21,416 nt of DNA from Chara braunii (lineage: Eukaryota > Streptophyta > Charophyceae > Charales > Characeae). The DNA is taken from NCBI GenBank assembly GCA_003427395.1, contig BFEA01000019.1:601451-622866 (forward strand), in the 5' to 3' direction. Positions within the stretch are counted from its first letter, which is position 1, and each line of letters starts with the position of its first letter. The translations under genes and the position numbers were made by a program. The notes under the pieces were generated by a model. That model worked only from the letters and a program-made list of their open reading frames with translations. It was not told the origin of the DNA and made no database searches. Below, piece by piece: positions 1 through 7,718 of the stretch.

Positions 1-53
1 TCAATCTCGATTTTCTGCACCTGTCCACAAACACGACCAGATTCAATCGTTCA
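1..53 (-). mobile_element. Right arm of a foldback element cut by the window edge
   Basis: Read on the minus strand, this stretch contains GAATCTGGTCGTGTTTGTGG followed by ACAGGTGCAGAAAATCGA. The same core occurs at 8329-8356 and, in diverged form, in both arms of the foldback at 3161-3335. The partner arm would lie upstream of base 1, so only half of the element can be seen. No coding content. Confidence 0.5.
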
Positions 54-102
54 ATTCAATCCTTTTTGCTACTAGTCCGACCTTGCCTCTTGTGTGTTCT
101 CC

Positions 103-199
103 GTCCTTCGGGACATCCGTTAAAATTGGAACGATACAGAGAAGGGTAAATTAGCAAATGGCCCCTGCACAAGGAGGACACGCGTAAATCGAGAAATGG
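103..199 (+). repeat. Dispersed repeat, copy 1 (CCGTTAAAATTGGAACGATA family)
   Basis: The segment runs from GTCCTTCGGGACATCCG through CCGTTAAAATTGGAACGATA and GAGAAGGGTAAA to ATCGAGAAATGG. A near-identical segment lies inverted at 5664-5755, and a shorter direct copy (first ~33 bases) at 3118-3150. Its mobile nature is inferred from copy number only; no terminal inverted repeat was seen within a single copy. Confidence 0.7.
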
Positions 200-233
200 T
201 GGTGGTGTGTTCTCCTTGCCCTGCGGCTCCCCC

Positions 234-260
234 GTGCGCACGTGCGCGTGCGCGTGCGCG
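234..260. other. 27-nt alternating purine-pyrimidine run (Z-DNA-prone)
   Basis: A perfect alternation of purine and pyrimidine made of GT, GC and AC steps, containing CGTGCGCGTGCGCGTGCGCG. Such runs can adopt Z-DNA under negative supercoiling. The flanks, about 200-233 and 261-411, hold nothing else I recognise. Confidence 0.5.
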
Positions 261-411
261 AGCGAGCCCCATCCCGAGCTTTCCGACTTCTCTTTTGATG
301 ATTTTTATTTTTTTTTCCCAAAAGAACGGGAGATGGCAGTGGCGTTCTTTGATTCTGTCCTTGTGACACGTCAGCTTTCGTTTTTCCATTTATGATCGGA
401 GTAAATAAAAA

Positions 412-1072
412 ATGGGATAATTTGCGAAATACCCCCATAAGTTGAGGTACCTGCCAAAATGCCCCTCAAAGATGTGGGTAGAGCGGACCGCCCCTCTGAA
501 GAAAAAAAAAATTCTTTCTGAAATACCCCTGGCGTCGGTTGGATGGACCCCCATCTTTGCAATATGCCCCTACCGGGTACCGTCTAACTTTGCAAAATTG
601 CAAGAGCCCAAGGCCCAAATGGGGGGGGGGGGGGTCTGGATTGCAAAGTTGCACAGGAGGGGCACAGGAGGGGCACACAACACAAAGAGTTGGGCCCAAA
701 AGGACATTCCGGTCTATCCACATCTTTCAGGGGCATTTTGGCATATTTCTCAACTTATGGGGTATTTTTGCAAATTTTCCCATTATAAAAAAAGAGCCTG
801 ACAGGAGGGGCACACAACACAAAGAGTTGGGCCCTAAAGGGCATTCCATTCTATCCACATCTTTCAGGGGCATCTTGGCATATTTCTCAATTTATGGGGG
901 TATTTTGCAAATTATCCCATTATAAGAAAAGAGCCTGACAGGAGGGGCACACAACACAAAGAGTTGGGCCCTAAAGGGCATTCCGGTCTATCCACATCTT
1001 TCAGGGGCATTTTGGCATATTTCTCAACTTATGGGGGTATTTTGCAAATTATCCCATTATCAAAAAAGAGAT
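412..1072. mobile_element. Foldback (MITE-like) element with an internally amplified end
   Basis: The left arm (412-478) is the reverse complement of the right arm (990-1056) with few mismatches. Both contain ATGGGATAATTTGC and ACCCCCATAAGTTGAG (left-arm orientation) and end near AAGATGTGG. The right side is a tandem array with a 137-bp period. The block beginning GGGCACACAACACAAAGAG starts at 671, 808 and 945, and each block ends with a full copy of the right arm. The middle (about 480-650) has a run of 13-14 G at 619-632. No transposase is encoded, so the element would be non-autonomous. I could not identify a convincing target-site duplication. Confidence 0.7.
671..1072 (+). repeat. 137-bp tandem repeat, about three units
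   Basis: Unit starts at 671, 808 and 945 give an exact 137-bp spacing. Units differ by a few substitutions and small indels, and the third is cut short after AAAAAAGAG. Each unit consists of the GGGCACACAACACAAAGAG block, a GTCTATCCACATCTTTCAGG block and the terminal arm of the surrounding foldback element. The period is not a multiple of three, and the reading frames across it are chance. Confidence 0.85.
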
Positions 1073-1354
1073 CAGGCGCAGTAGTATGTATTCACACAAC
1101 GACGTCCTTGAACGAATCTGGCCGTAGATACGGCTACATGAGTTCGTCTTGGAAAGTCCGCAGTGTGAATCTCTACTCGTCGTCGAACAAAGACGCTTGG
1201 CATAGGCGGAGGGACACAGTGCTGTTGTTGTTGCTATCTTCAAAAAAAAAAAAAAAACGAGGCGGAGGGACACAGTGCTGTTGTTGTTATCTTTAGGGGA
1301 AAAAAAGAAAAAAAAAAGGTAGTACGGAGGTTCGCTTCATCATCGTCGTCTTTA

Positions 1355-1392
<38 letters not shown>

Positions 1393-1483
1393 ATAGCCCC
1401 TTCGTCGAAGCTTCTGCGAACCTTCCTCTTCTCTTTTTAGTTTCTTCCACCGCTTTCTGAACACCTGCATCCTCGTGCTAATC
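1073..1483. other. Gene-free stretch with a short duplication and poly(A)36
   Basis: A ~35-bp segment containing GGCGGAGGGACACAGTGCTG is present twice (about 1204-1240 and 1260-1294), separated by a run of A. A run of 36 A occupies 1356-1391. I see no coding signal or retroposon head directly upstream of the poly(A). Confidence 0.6.
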
Positions 1484-2055
1484 TCTTGAGCCTCCCCCTC
1501 CCCTCCTCCTCCCCTCCTCCTCTCCTCCTCCTCCTCCTCCTTACCTCCCTCCACGTGTTAAGATTCCTCCTCCTCTTCCTAACCTTCGTCTTTCTTGTGA
1601 GCCTTCCTCCTTTTTTTTTTCCCTTCTTTTTTTTATCCTTTTTCATCATAATTTTTTTTTTAAAAGCCTCCCTCCTCTTCCTAAGTTACCTCCCTCCTTT
1701 TTCTAAACTCTTTTTCCTCTTCTTTAGCCCTATCGTTGTCTACAACCCTCCTCTTCCCCCTCCGAAGTTCCGTCTTCTTCTCCCTCTTTCCTCCTCCTCC
1801 TCCTCGATTTCTTCGTCCTCCTAAGCTTTCTCCTCCTCCTCCTCCTCCTCCTCCTCCTGCTGACTTCTCTCCTCCCCAAGCTTTCTCCTCCTCTTCCTGA
1901 CCTCCCCTCTTCTTCCCTTCTCTCCCTCCCTCCCCCCTCTTTCTAAGCTCCCTTGCTTTTCGTAATCGTCCTCCTCCTCCCCCTCCTCCTCCTCCCCCTC
2001 CTCCTCCTCTTCCCCCTCCTCCTCCTGCTCTTCCTCGGCTTCTTCCATATCTCCT
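1484..2055 (+). repeat. Polypyrimidine tract rich in CCT triplets (~570 bp)
   Basis: The plus strand is almost purely C and T, with many CCT/TCC triplets and runs of T. Few purines interrupt it. The complementary strand gives glutamate/glycine/arginine/lysine-rich frames that are products of low complexity rather than genes. Homopurine-homopyrimidine tracts of this length can form intramolecular triplexes. Confidence 0.85.
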
Positions 2056-2312
2056 GATTGATATTCTGTTGGAAATGCCTTCGCCGCATTCCCGTCTAGG
2101 TTATGTCTCTCAGTTCTACACTCCTCTACACTCCTTCCTCTCCCTCCTCCTCCTCATTCTCCATCACCAATCCTACCCATCAACCAATCAATCAATCAGT
2201 TGATCAATCAATGTCAATCGTCATCTTTCCTTTTTAGTTTTTTATTAGTTTTTTTTTTCCTGCTTGGTGATTTGAATTTAAATTGCTGAATCAGCATCCA
2301 TTGATACGTTAC

Positions 2313-2315
<3 letters not shown>
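2056..2315. other. Gene-free spacer with CAAT-type short repeats
   Basis: The stretch contains a run of CAATCAAT-like words near 2180-2212, an AT-rich block, and a 13-nt odd palindrome TGCTGAATCAGCA at 2284-2296. No coding frame is supported. Confidence 0.4.

Positions 2316-2388
<73 letters not shown>
2316..2388 (+). repeat. (CT)n microsatellite
   Basis: An uninterrupted CT dinucleotide run of about 73 bases. Confidence 0.97.
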
Positions 2389-2392
<4 letters not shown>

Positions 2393-2455
2393 ATTTTCTT
2401 AACGCTTCTATTTTGTCTTCAGTCCTTTTTGCTTTTACTTTTAATCAACAGGATC

Positions 2456-2484
2456 CGATCTACTCGTGGGGAGCAGCACGTGCT
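2456..2484 (-). mobile_element. Fragment of hairpin-headed retroposon family
   Basis: On the minus strand this reads as a diverged form of the family core that ends CTCCCCACCAATAGATGG: here GTGCTGCTCCCCACGAG followed by TAGATCGG. An A-rich stretch follows on the minus strand (2455 downwards). The hairpin head is not recognisable. The assignment rests on ~25 bases. Confidence 0.35.
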
Positions 2485-3117
2485 GACACGTGTCTCTTTA
2501 TTTTTTTTCTGTTCTTTTCTTGTTGACCCCTTCTTCCGCCAGTGTGGACGTCAACTGAAATTCCCCGCTGACGTTCCTCCCTTGAGGGAGGCGAGCCCAG
2601 AAATAGCCCACGCGAAAAAAAAACGAAAAAAATAAAACCGAAGAAAAAGGAGGAATACTGGAAAGAAAGGGGAAAAAAAAAGAGGAATAGCCCACGCAGC
2701 CCAGAAAATGTCACACTCAGGCTTGTTTGCTATTTCGGTCCTTCACTAAGAGGAAAGAGCAGAATAGCAGAATCACCGATTGGGCTGTAGCTGAGTCGTA
2801 GAATAGCAGAATCACCGATTGGCCTTTAGCTGAGTCGTGACACCTATGAGTTTGATTCAGATGGAATTTAAAAAAAATAAAAATAAAAAAATGGATGGAA
2901 TTGAAGAAGTTCTGATGGGCCCCTTTTTTTTTTCGTTTCTTAAAGCCAGAAATGGCGGAAATGGGGTATAGACAGGGAGTAACAGGAGCTGTGTTAACCC
3001 ACCAGTGCACGGCCATACAGAGGGCCCCAGGACATGGCCAGACATTGGCCTCGGGCACCTCACCGCGAGTTTTGGAGGGTCGAAAAGTGATGTCGGCCAT
3101 TAGCCCGATTGTCCGTA
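2485..3117. other. Gene-free region with a 43-bp tandem duplication
   Basis: The segment AGAATAGCAGAATCACCGAT plus TGGGCTGTAGCTGAGTCGT occurs twice in tandem at about 2760-2840, with minor changes. Runs of A with G interruptions occupy 2615-2685 and 2868-2890. I found no protein domain in any frame. Confidence 0.5.
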
Positions 3118-3150
3118 GGGACATCCGTTAAAATTGGAACGATACGGAGA
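3118..3150 (+). repeat. Dispersed repeat, copy 2 (truncated)
   Basis: The word GGGACATCCGTTAAAATTGG followed by AACGATACGGAGAAG matches the first third of the 103-199 repeat. Similarity is lost where the foldback element at 3161 begins, so this copy may have been interrupted or truncated by it. Confidence 0.7.
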
Positions 3151-3160
3151 AGATGAGCAT

Positions 3161-3335
3161 GGCCCCTGGACCCAAGTCCCACTCGCAGCGTTGAGCTACC
3201 TCAACGCCTGAATCTGGATGTGTTTGTGGAGACGTGCAGTTCAAGAAACTGGACACCATTTCTGCACATCTCCGCAAAAGCGTCCAGATTCGGGCGTTGA
3301 GGTAGCTCAACGCTGCTAGTGGGACTTGGCCCCTG
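3161..3335. mobile_element. Foldback element (GGGGCCAAGTCCCACT family)
   Basis: The two arms, about 3172-3239 and 3262-3334, are reverse complements with a handful of mismatches and leave a loop of ~22 bases. Reading inward, each arm holds CCAAGTCCCACT, CAGCGTTGAGCTACCTCAAC, then a form of GAATCTGGACGTGTTTGTGG and GTGCAG. Within each arm, CGTTGAG and CTCAACG form a further 7-bp stem, so the whole could extrude as a branched cruciform. No coding capacity. Related elements lie at 1-53, 8309-8411 and, by the terminal motif only, 15667-15769. Confidence 0.8.
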
Positions 3336-3898
3336 CTTTAGTCAGCACTTCATTCTGTTCAGACAGCTTGCTAGCTGAGAGACTTTGCTGTTGGCACCCC
3401 TCCTACATTACAAGTTCAATTGCGGGATAATGCTCCCTCCTCTTGATTAGCTCCAACAGAGCTAGGAATGGCTCCCACCAATGGATGTAATCAGTTTTCA
3501 CCTGATCTTTGCTATAAGGGACGCTGGAGCCTCGTCCCACTAGCGTGGATTTACTCTTAGCTAGCCACTTTGCGTAGGCGTGAAGCTGCAATATTAGGGA
3601 GGTCGGGGGGGGGGGGGGGGGGGGGCGTTTTTGCATCGATGTTGTTTTCTTTTTTTATGTGGTAAAATTGAGAATATTGAGATTTCCGTGGAAGACTGTG
3701 AAAAGGCCGGCGGGAAGGTCGCATGCAGATGTACGGGGTTGGTGGAAGTGTGGATGCACTGAAGCTCTGTCATGATGTTGATGTCAGGCCCCGTAGTTTT
3801 TCGTTTTTCGGGTCCTTTTCTTTGCATTCATGTAAATGATGAAAAGCATTGTTTACGAGTTTTTAAATGAGAAAAGAACGCCACACACCGATTTACTC
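3336..3898. other. Gene-free spacer with (G)21
   Basis: A run of 21 G lies at 3605-3625. Apart from that I see unique-looking sequence with no coding domain, RNA gene or repeat that recurs in the window. Confidence 0.5.
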
Positions 3899-4034
3899 GA
3901 TGCTAGTGGACCCGGTTTCCAGCAGGTGAAGCTCCCCACCAATAGACTGGAGTTGTCTTACAGTTAAGAAAAAAAGAAGAAGAAGAAGAAGAAAGACATG
4001 GTCCGAATTCTTAAAAAAAAAAAAAAAAAAAAAA
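3899..4034 (+). mobile_element. Hairpin-headed retroposon copy with A/GAA-rich tail
   Basis: The family core is GGACCCGGTTTCCAGCAGGT followed by GAAGCTCCCCACCAATAGAC (3907-3948). The body is very short, then the sequence becomes an A and GAA tail, and (A)22 follows at 4013-4034. The first half of the head stem is altered (GCTAGTGGA instead of GCTGGA). The A-rich 3' end suggests reverse transcription of an RNA intermediate, as in SINEs. Confidence 0.6.
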
Positions 4035-4326
4035 GAACCTTAGCCCAAAAAGTCGTGCAGTGTCAGATAGTAAAGACAGGGGGTGTGCTGGGAGTATTAT
4101 CCTGGGGAAGGGTAGGGTAGGTGGCCTATCCTGTCAGGACAATCATTGGCTGCCGCTGCCAGCAATCACTGGGTCTGGTCCTTGGCCTCTGCAACCCCCT
4201 GGGCTAAAAAAAAAAAAAAAACAGGCATGCAGTCGCATGTTTACACCTAGCTCCCTAAGCACCCGTGAAACAGGCTTGCAGGCTTGCATGGCGTCCGCTT
4301 CAACCAGGGCCAAGTGTGGAAGTTAG
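4035..4326. other. Spacer with no recognised feature
   Basis: A run of A lies at about 4206-4221. Open frames here show no family resemblance. Confidence 0.4.
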
Positions 4327-4413
4327 GGTCCCCCCACTCAGCCCAGGTGGGTTATGGTCCCCCCACTCAGCCCAGGTGGGTTATGGTCCCCCCACTCAGC
4401 CCGGGTTGGTGCA
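4327..4413 (+). repeat. 29-bp tandem repeat, three copies
   Basis: The unit GGTCCCCCCACTCAGCCCAG plus GTGGGTTAT starts at 4327, 4356 and 4385. The first two copies are nearly identical and the third drifts at its end (CCCGGGTTGG). Confidence 0.9.
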
Positions 4414-4539
4414 ACTGGTCTGGTCAGGTCCGGTTTGGTGATGGGTGATGGTCTTAGGTGGGCCACACTTCGGTAGGACAGAGGGGCCGGGGTGCACTGG
4501 GGTAATTGATCAGAGGAGGGGTAGAGGGGGGTCTTTTGA

Positions 4540-4845
4540 GGGGGGTTACCAGAAAAATAAATAAAAAGAATGGGTTATGTGATTTTCCCCTCTGATTTGA
4601 CTTACCCTGATTTGCCCCTCTGACAGTGATTCAAGTTTCCAAAAAAACCCTGGTGTCGTTTGGGCCTGAGGCATTTCAATATGCCCCAAGTGGTACTGGT
4701 CACAGATTTCCAGTTTGCCCCTACCGGATAGCCATTCAGTACAGGCACAGGAATTTTCCATATGCCCCTAGTGCGTCCATCTTTTCGGTATGCCCTTCTG
4801 GCCGTTGCTGGCAGTACCAGCTGGCCTTGGGAGGGGTGATACCGG
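4540..4845. repeat. Degenerate relative of the 412-1072 element
   Basis: The words ATATGCCCC, TTTGCCCCTACCGG and CATATGCCCCTAG recur through this stretch, and TGCCCCTACCGG is shared with 565-576 inside the foldback element. I could not align termini, so relatedness is tentative. Confidence 0.3.
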
Positions 4846-4879
4846 GCTTTTTTTTGTTTGTTTTTTGTTTTTTTGTTTT

Positions 4880-5042
4880 GTGTGTGTGTGTGTGTGTGTG
4901 TGTTAAGAAAGAGGCGCAGAGCTGACAGATCTCCAAGAAACAAACAAATGCGAATGCAAGGCCTTCGTTTGGCAGGGGTGTGTGTGTGTGTGTGTTAGAG
5001 AGAGAGAGAGAGAGAGAGAACAGGTTAGAGAGAGAGAGAGAG
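4880..5042 (+). repeat. Clustered (GT)n and (GA)n microsatellites
   Basis: GT runs lie at 4880-4903 and about 4978-4995; GA runs lie at about 4997-5018 and 5026-5042. A CAGGTT spacer separates the two GA blocks. Confidence 0.9.
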
Positions 5043-5103
5043 AACAAGTCTCAAACCTCTTGGCTGGCCTCATGGTACTTCCATGAGAGGATGAGCAAAA
5101 TCA

Positions 5104-5142
5104 AATGAATCTACTGCTAGAACATGGAAACATACACTGCAA

Positions 5143-5146
<4 letters not shown>
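5104..5146 (+). repeat. Copy of the 19228-19280 / 19461-19505 repeat
   Basis: The segment AATGAATCTACTGCTAGAAC followed by ATGGAAACATACACTGCAA matches the core of the repeats at 19242-19281 and 19461-19503, with about one change in five to six bases. It ends where the GT microsatellite starts. Confidence 0.6.

Positions 5147-5226
<80 letters not shown>
5147..5226 (+). repeat. (GT)n-(GA)n compound microsatellite
   Basis: About 52 bases of GT run directly into about 28 bases of GA. The cysteine/valine and arginine/glutamate frames across it are artefacts. Confidence 0.95.
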
Positions 5227-5229
<3 letters not shown>

Positions 5230-5663
5230 GGGAACAAGGGGAGGAACACTGGCCTTCGCCAACGTACTCCGCGGACGTTGGGAGGACGCTGCGGCTGCAC
5301 AACCGGTAGGTACTCAGGGTTGCACCAGTTGCACAAGGATTGGGCATGCCCTTATCCTCAAGCTAGTGGGATTCCACTCTGGCTCATCCTTGCTGGTTAT
5401 TGAATGAAGCTTGGTGTTAGGGGGAAAAGAAAATGGCCTAGAAACAGCTGCGCTGTGGCAGAGCTACCTGCGTCAGGAGTTGGAAATGTACGTGGGCCAT
5501 TTGGCCATGTCCGTCCTTCACTGACTTTTACCGCCATTTGGCCCACTCCGGTCTGCGAATTGGCCTTGCTGCACCACTCACCCCACCCGGGTTTTTGAGT
5601 GATTGGTTGCCGCAACTCAACTTTCTTTCTTTTTTTTTTCTTTTAAAAAAAAAAAATTTGGAC
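5227..5663. other. Spacer with no recognised gene
   Basis: Unique-looking sequence ending in T- and A-runs (5624-5657). No frame shows a recognisable domain. Confidence 0.4.
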
Positions 5664-5755
5664 CGTTTCTCGATTGATGCGTGTCATCCTTGCGCAGGGG
5701 CCATTTGGTAGTTTACCCTTCTCTGTATCGTTCCAATTTTAACGGTCCGGAAGGA
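5664..5755 (-). repeat. Dispersed repeat, copy 3 (inverted relative to copy 1)
   Basis: On the minus strand it reads CCGTTAAAATTGGAACGATA, GAGAAGGGTAAACTA, CAAATGGCCCCTGCG and ATCGAGAAACGG, collinear with 103-199. A CATC-like word present in copy 1 is missing next to CCGTTAAAATTGG. A run of A follows on the minus strand just beyond the match. Confidence 0.75.
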
Positions 5756-5784
5756 CTCTGCACACGCCCATCTCACCTTTCCAA

Positions 5785-5955
5785 ATGTGAAAACAGTGCG
5801 ACAAAGGGTGTGGTGAGTATAAACATTGCTCCACCTTTCTGACGAATCCCATTGTGAAAACAGTGGAAAAAGAGGGTGGAGGCCTGGACCTTTTAAAATA
5901 AAAAACGAGTGAAAAGAAAAAGAAAACAGTGGACAAAGGGCGTGGCCACTACTTG
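5785..5955 (+). repeat. Degenerate tandem repeat, three units of ~66 bp
   Basis: The phrase GTGAAAACAGTGCGACAAAG and variants (GTGAAAACAGTGGAAAAAGA; GAAAACAGTGGACAAAGGG) recur at about 5787, 5852 and 5922. Sequence between them is poorly conserved, so this is an old duplication. Confidence 0.55.
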
Positions 5956-6059
5956 CACCTGATTTTCCTCACCTGCAATGGATGATGTACGGTGGATGTG
6001 TTAGTGTTTTTCTTGGCTCAGATGGTCGGGTCTGCTGCGTTTTGTCGTTTCATGCTCCT

Positions 6060-6084
6060 CCCCCCCCCCCCCCCCCCCCCCCCC
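6060..6084 (+). repeat. (C)25 homopolymer
   Basis: An uninterrupted run of 25 C. The length is prone to sequencing and assembly error. Confidence 0.9.
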
Positions 6085-6286
6085 AATAAGAGTGCATTTG
6101 GGGTGAGTGTGTGCCATGGTGACCCATGCTGGTGAGTGAGCTTTTGGTTGTGTGGTGAGACTCCCCCCCCAAAAAAAATTGTGGTGGGGTGTATGAGCAG
6201 TCCTCAAGAGGCGAACTGATATTTGCGGCGAGCTGGGATAGATAAGATATCACGTTCCCAATGCACTGTACTCATTACGGTGGCAG

Positions 6287-6546
6287 GACTGATCAATCTG
6301 ATAAACAGATGCTGAATATTTGATGATAAGGGACGTCAAAGGCTCCACACATGGCCCTTCTATCATCCCCCCTCCGCCAACGGAGAGGGTGATTAAAATC
6401 GCTGTAGGGCATGATAGAACCCCTTCTATCATCCCCCCTCTGCCAAGGGAGAGGGTGATTAAAATTGCTGTAGGGCATGATCGAAGTCAGAAAGAGTTGA
6501 CTGATCAATCTGATGAACAGATTCTGAGTATTTGATGATAAGGGAT
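6287..6546 (+). repeat. Nested A-B-B-A direct repeats
   Basis: A is ~48 bp, starting GACTGATCAATCTGAT and ending TTTGATGATAAGGGA, at 6287-6335 and 6499-6546. B is ~64 bp, starting CCCTTCTATCATCCCCCC and ending TGTAGGGCATGAT, at 6355-6418 and 6421-6485 (period 66). The second A runs directly into the head of a retroposon copy. No coding content. Confidence 0.85.
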
Positions 6547-6670
6547 GCCGGACCCGATTTCCAGCAGGTGGTGCTCCCCACCAATTAGATAGGCTCCAGC
6601 AGGTGATGCTCCCCACCAATAGATAGGAAGCGGCCACATAGGGCTGCTACTTAAAAAAAGGAAAAAAGGA
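6542..6670 (+). mobile_element. Hairpin-headed retroposon copy with an internal duplication
   Basis: The head GGGATGCCGGACCCGATTTC is followed by the conserved CAGCAGGTGGTGCTCCCCAC and CAATTAGATAGG. The core TCCAGCAGGTGATGCTCCCC is then repeated 35 bp downstream (6560 and 6595). The element ends with GGCTGCTACTT and an A-rich tail. One base of the head stem has changed (GCCGGA instead of GCTGGA). Confidence 0.75.
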
Positions 6671-7121
6671 ACCTGACTCGGACTCATCCACATGGTGACC
6701 ATTCGTGTGATGGGGAAGGACAAGGACTTGGATATAGAGTCGTCCAGACGAGGTGTTGGTATCCCAATGGTTTGCCATGTCAGACAGGATCCTACAAGTG
6801 GCGGGCAAAATCAGAAGGATTCATATTGAAGGGAAGTTGCTGCTTGCACCCCATTCCTTTTTCTTTTTTTTTTGGTTATTTTCATGGTAAGGCCCGTGTG
6901 ACCCCCCCCCCCCCCTTCCTTCCCCCTCCCCCCCCCCGCCACCTTTCCTCCTTCTCCTTCAGGGCTGAGATGCTTATAGCACTGAAAATATTTTCTCTCT
7001 TTTATTTTCCTAGGCCTCACCACTACCTTTCACAGGCAGACTCGAAACGCCCTAAGAATGTGGTATAACCTATATCGCAGTCTTTGGAGGCCGGGTGGCA
7101 CCAGCCCAAAATGGCTGGCAG
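6671..7121. other. Gene-free spacer with C-rich tracts
   Basis: C runs occupy about 6902-6938. The open frame across 6772-7068 has no recognisable domain and is probably chance. Confidence 0.45.
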
Positions 7122-7133
7122 GAGCACGCGGTC

Positions 7134-7178
7134 TAGCTCAGTTGATTAGGCACGCAAAGGGGTCATGGGTTCAATCCC
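7134..7178 (+). promoter_or_regulatory. Pol III type 2 internal promoter (A and B boxes)
   Basis: TAGCTCAGTTG matches the A box consensus TRGCNNAGYNG. GGTTCAATCCC matches the B box GGTTCRANNCC at every position. These are the binding sites for TFIIIC in tRNA genes and tRNA-derived SINEs. Confidence 0.7.
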
Positions 7179-7287
7179 CACTGACCACCTGCAGCACTCT
7201 TGGTGCCAACCAACTGACATAGTTGGCTTGCTCCCCCTGTTCGGTATTGGTAGGGTTTTGGCCATCACGGGTGTGGGTGTGTAGGTT

Positions 7288-7326
7288 GGCCTGTGAGACC
7301 AGCCCCTTGGCCTGTTCTCACAGGCC
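7288..7326 (+). other. Perfect 11-bp stem-loop
   Basis: GGCCTGTGAGA at 7288-7298 pairs with TCTCACAGGCC at 7316-7326, leaving a 17-base loop. It lies within the possible pol III transcript from the upstream A/B boxes. Confidence 0.75.
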
Positions 7327-7404
7327 TGTGTTGTATCCGGGCCAGTCCAGTCCAGGCCGGTACCTCTGTCGGTACCAGCCAGTCCAGTCCAGTCCCATCA
7401 GTCC

Positions 7405-7422
7405 GCTGGGGTATACCCCAGC
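7405..7422. other. 18-bp perfect palindrome
   Basis: GCTGGGGTATACCCCAGC is fully self-complementary. It follows a ~60-bp stretch with repeated CCAGTCCAGTCC words and a GGTACC inverted pair. Confidence 0.85.
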
Positions 7423-7435
7423 TGTTGTCTGTTTT

Positions 7436-7718
7436 CAGGATCACTCTACATTCGCACACTTTGGAGTACGTGCGGTGGAGTCTAGCGTGGGAGCTGCGCT
7501 GTGCCATCTTGCTCCCCTTTCTTCCTCCATCTCCATCTCTATCCCTGGCGGAGCACCACACTTGGTGTGTCCGCCACAGGGTGTGTCTTGTGTGTTTGAG
7601 TGCTGGCCATAAACACTGCTGTAACTAGATGGGGGCGGGGGAAGTAGATGCGAGGCACCTCTATTTGCGAGATGCTTGGTCTGTGCGTTTGCCGCCCCCC
7701 CCACCCCCCTGGTGGCTC
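7436..7718. other. Spacer with no recognised gene
   Basis: It may be the 3' body of the SINE-like unit, but no boundary is visible. C-rich runs lie at 7694-7709. Confidence 0.35.

Larger units (their letters stand above)
7122..7435 (+). mobile_element. tRNA-derived SINE-like pol III unit
   Basis: An A box TAGCTCAGTTG (7134-7144) and a B box GGTTCAATCCC (7168-7178) are 34 bases apart. In a canonical tRNA the spacing is ~44, so the anticodon arm region is shortened and this is not a working tRNA. The B box sits in a partial T-arm stem, and GGTC and GACC flank the tRNA-like part. Downstream are an 11-bp inverted repeat GGCCTGTGAGA/TCTCACAGGCC (7288-7326), a GGTACC/GGTACC pair and an 18-bp perfect palindrome (7405-7422). 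T4 runs, possible pol III stops, occur at 7256 and 7431. The 3' boundary is uncertain. Confidence 0.65.

Noticed and set aside
671-1072. Regularly spaced repeats that could suggest a CRISPR array
   Set aside because: Units are 137 bp and contiguous with no unique spacers, in a eukaryotic repeat context.
1821-2048. Glu-rich open frame on the minus strand
   Set aside because: A direct product of the CCT polypyrimidine tract; low complexity only.
2284-2296. TGCTGAATCAGCA as a Maf/AP-1-type binding site
   Set aside because: A single 13-nt odd palindrome with no nearby gene; a regulatory role cannot be supported.
7122-7190. A functional tRNA gene
   Set aside because: The A-to-B box spacing is too short for an anticodon arm, and acceptor pairing is limited to about four pairs. 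It is better read as a tRNA-derived SINE head.
7223-7612. 129-codon plus-strand frame
   Set aside because: It lies in the SINE-like hairpin region; its composition follows the CCAGTCC repeats and no domain is seen.
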